34,129 bases of DNA from CALGLS01 sp047626155 (GTDB taxonomy: Bacteria > Bacteroidota > Bacteroidia > Chitinophagales > Saprospiraceae): the NCBI GenBank assembly GCA_047626155.1, contig JBLHRR010000043.1:1-34129 (forward strand), in the 5' to 3' direction. The notes beneath the pieces are model-generated. The model saw only the letters and a list, made by a program, of their open reading frames with translations, searched no databases and was not told where the DNA came from. Below, in pieces: positions 34,118-34,129 of this stretch. Every line of letters begins with the position of its first letter. Within the stretch, counting starts at the first letter, position 1. Both the position numbers and the translations under genes were made by a program.

Positions 34118-34129
34118 AATTTTAGAATT

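Noticed and set aside
34100..34129. Short direct repeat gaattttag at the window end
   Set aside because: Two to three copies of a 9-bp AT-rich word around a stop codon are too little to call a repeat.
1..34129. Search for a defence system, prophage, integrative element or toxin-antitoxin pair
   Set aside because: No nuclease, integrase, transposase, reverse transcriptase or toxin family was recognised. The YwqK-like repeats at 31393-32664 resemble proteins sometimes labelled antitoxin, but the protein is secreted and has no toxin partner beside it.

Overview
The window comes from a Bacteroidota chromosome, most likely of the Saprospiria/Saprospirales type. This is inferred from several features: a giant SprB-repeat protein with a cohesin-like N-terminus and a type IX secretion (T9SS) sorting domain, DUF3078 and DUF5687 proteins, a PagL-like acyloxyacyl hydrolase, a TonB receptor with a carboxypeptidase-like regulatory domain, and AT-rich intergenic DNA with promoters of the Bacteroidota type (TTG, 20 nt, TAnnTTTG). 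No ribosomal RNA, CRISPR array, transposase, integrase or prophage gene was seen. The window reads as ordinary chromosome interspersed with short palindromic intergenic repeats.

Layout. 1-2436: PagL-like lipid A deacylase and an M48 metalloprotease lipoprotein. 2557-4499 (minus): M28 carboxypeptidase-Q-like peptidase with hypoxanthine phosphoribosyltransferase translationally coupled behind it. 4796-7930: ECF sigma factor, an 88-aa unknown partner, an MscS-type channel and a DUF3078 beta-barrel protein, closed by a strong terminator. 8227-11001: DNA polymerase I with all three catalytic domains. 11305-13657: DUF5687 ABC permease and its ATPase, separated by a palindromic repeat. 13755-15268 (minus): small heat-shock protein and a J-like/CbpA-like protein whose HPD motif is lost. 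15461-21526 (minus): an about 2,020-residue adhesin-like protein with 23 SprB repeats. 21892-21969: tRNA-Val(TAC) with a clear promoter and terminator. 22217-27361: AsmA-like protein, 3-hydroxyanthranilate dioxygenase, LpxH and a secreted unknown. 27380-31279 (minus): a 42-codon membrane sORF, a histidine kinase and a TonB-dependent receptor, with overlapping ends. 31393-34117: a MORN/YwqK-repeat protein and a secreted unknown.

Functionally the window is dominated by the cell envelope: lipid A synthesis and trimming (LpxH, PagL-like), envelope proteolysis and transport (M48, M28, AsmA-like, MscS, TonB receptor), surface display (SprB protein) and stress protection (Hsp20, J-like).

The signals I consider most worth a second look are: (1) the higher-order A-B-C(-D) register inside the SprB array, which records duplication of multi-repeat blocks; (2) a roughly 113-bp near-palindromic intergenic repeat in two inverted copies, one splitting an ABC permease/ATPase pair; (3) a second, about 75-bp dispersed repeat family; (4) the HPD-less J-like protein beside Hsp20; (5) the tiny membrane ORF overlapping the histidine kinase by ATGA. 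I found no convincing defence system or other entirely new multi-gene system.
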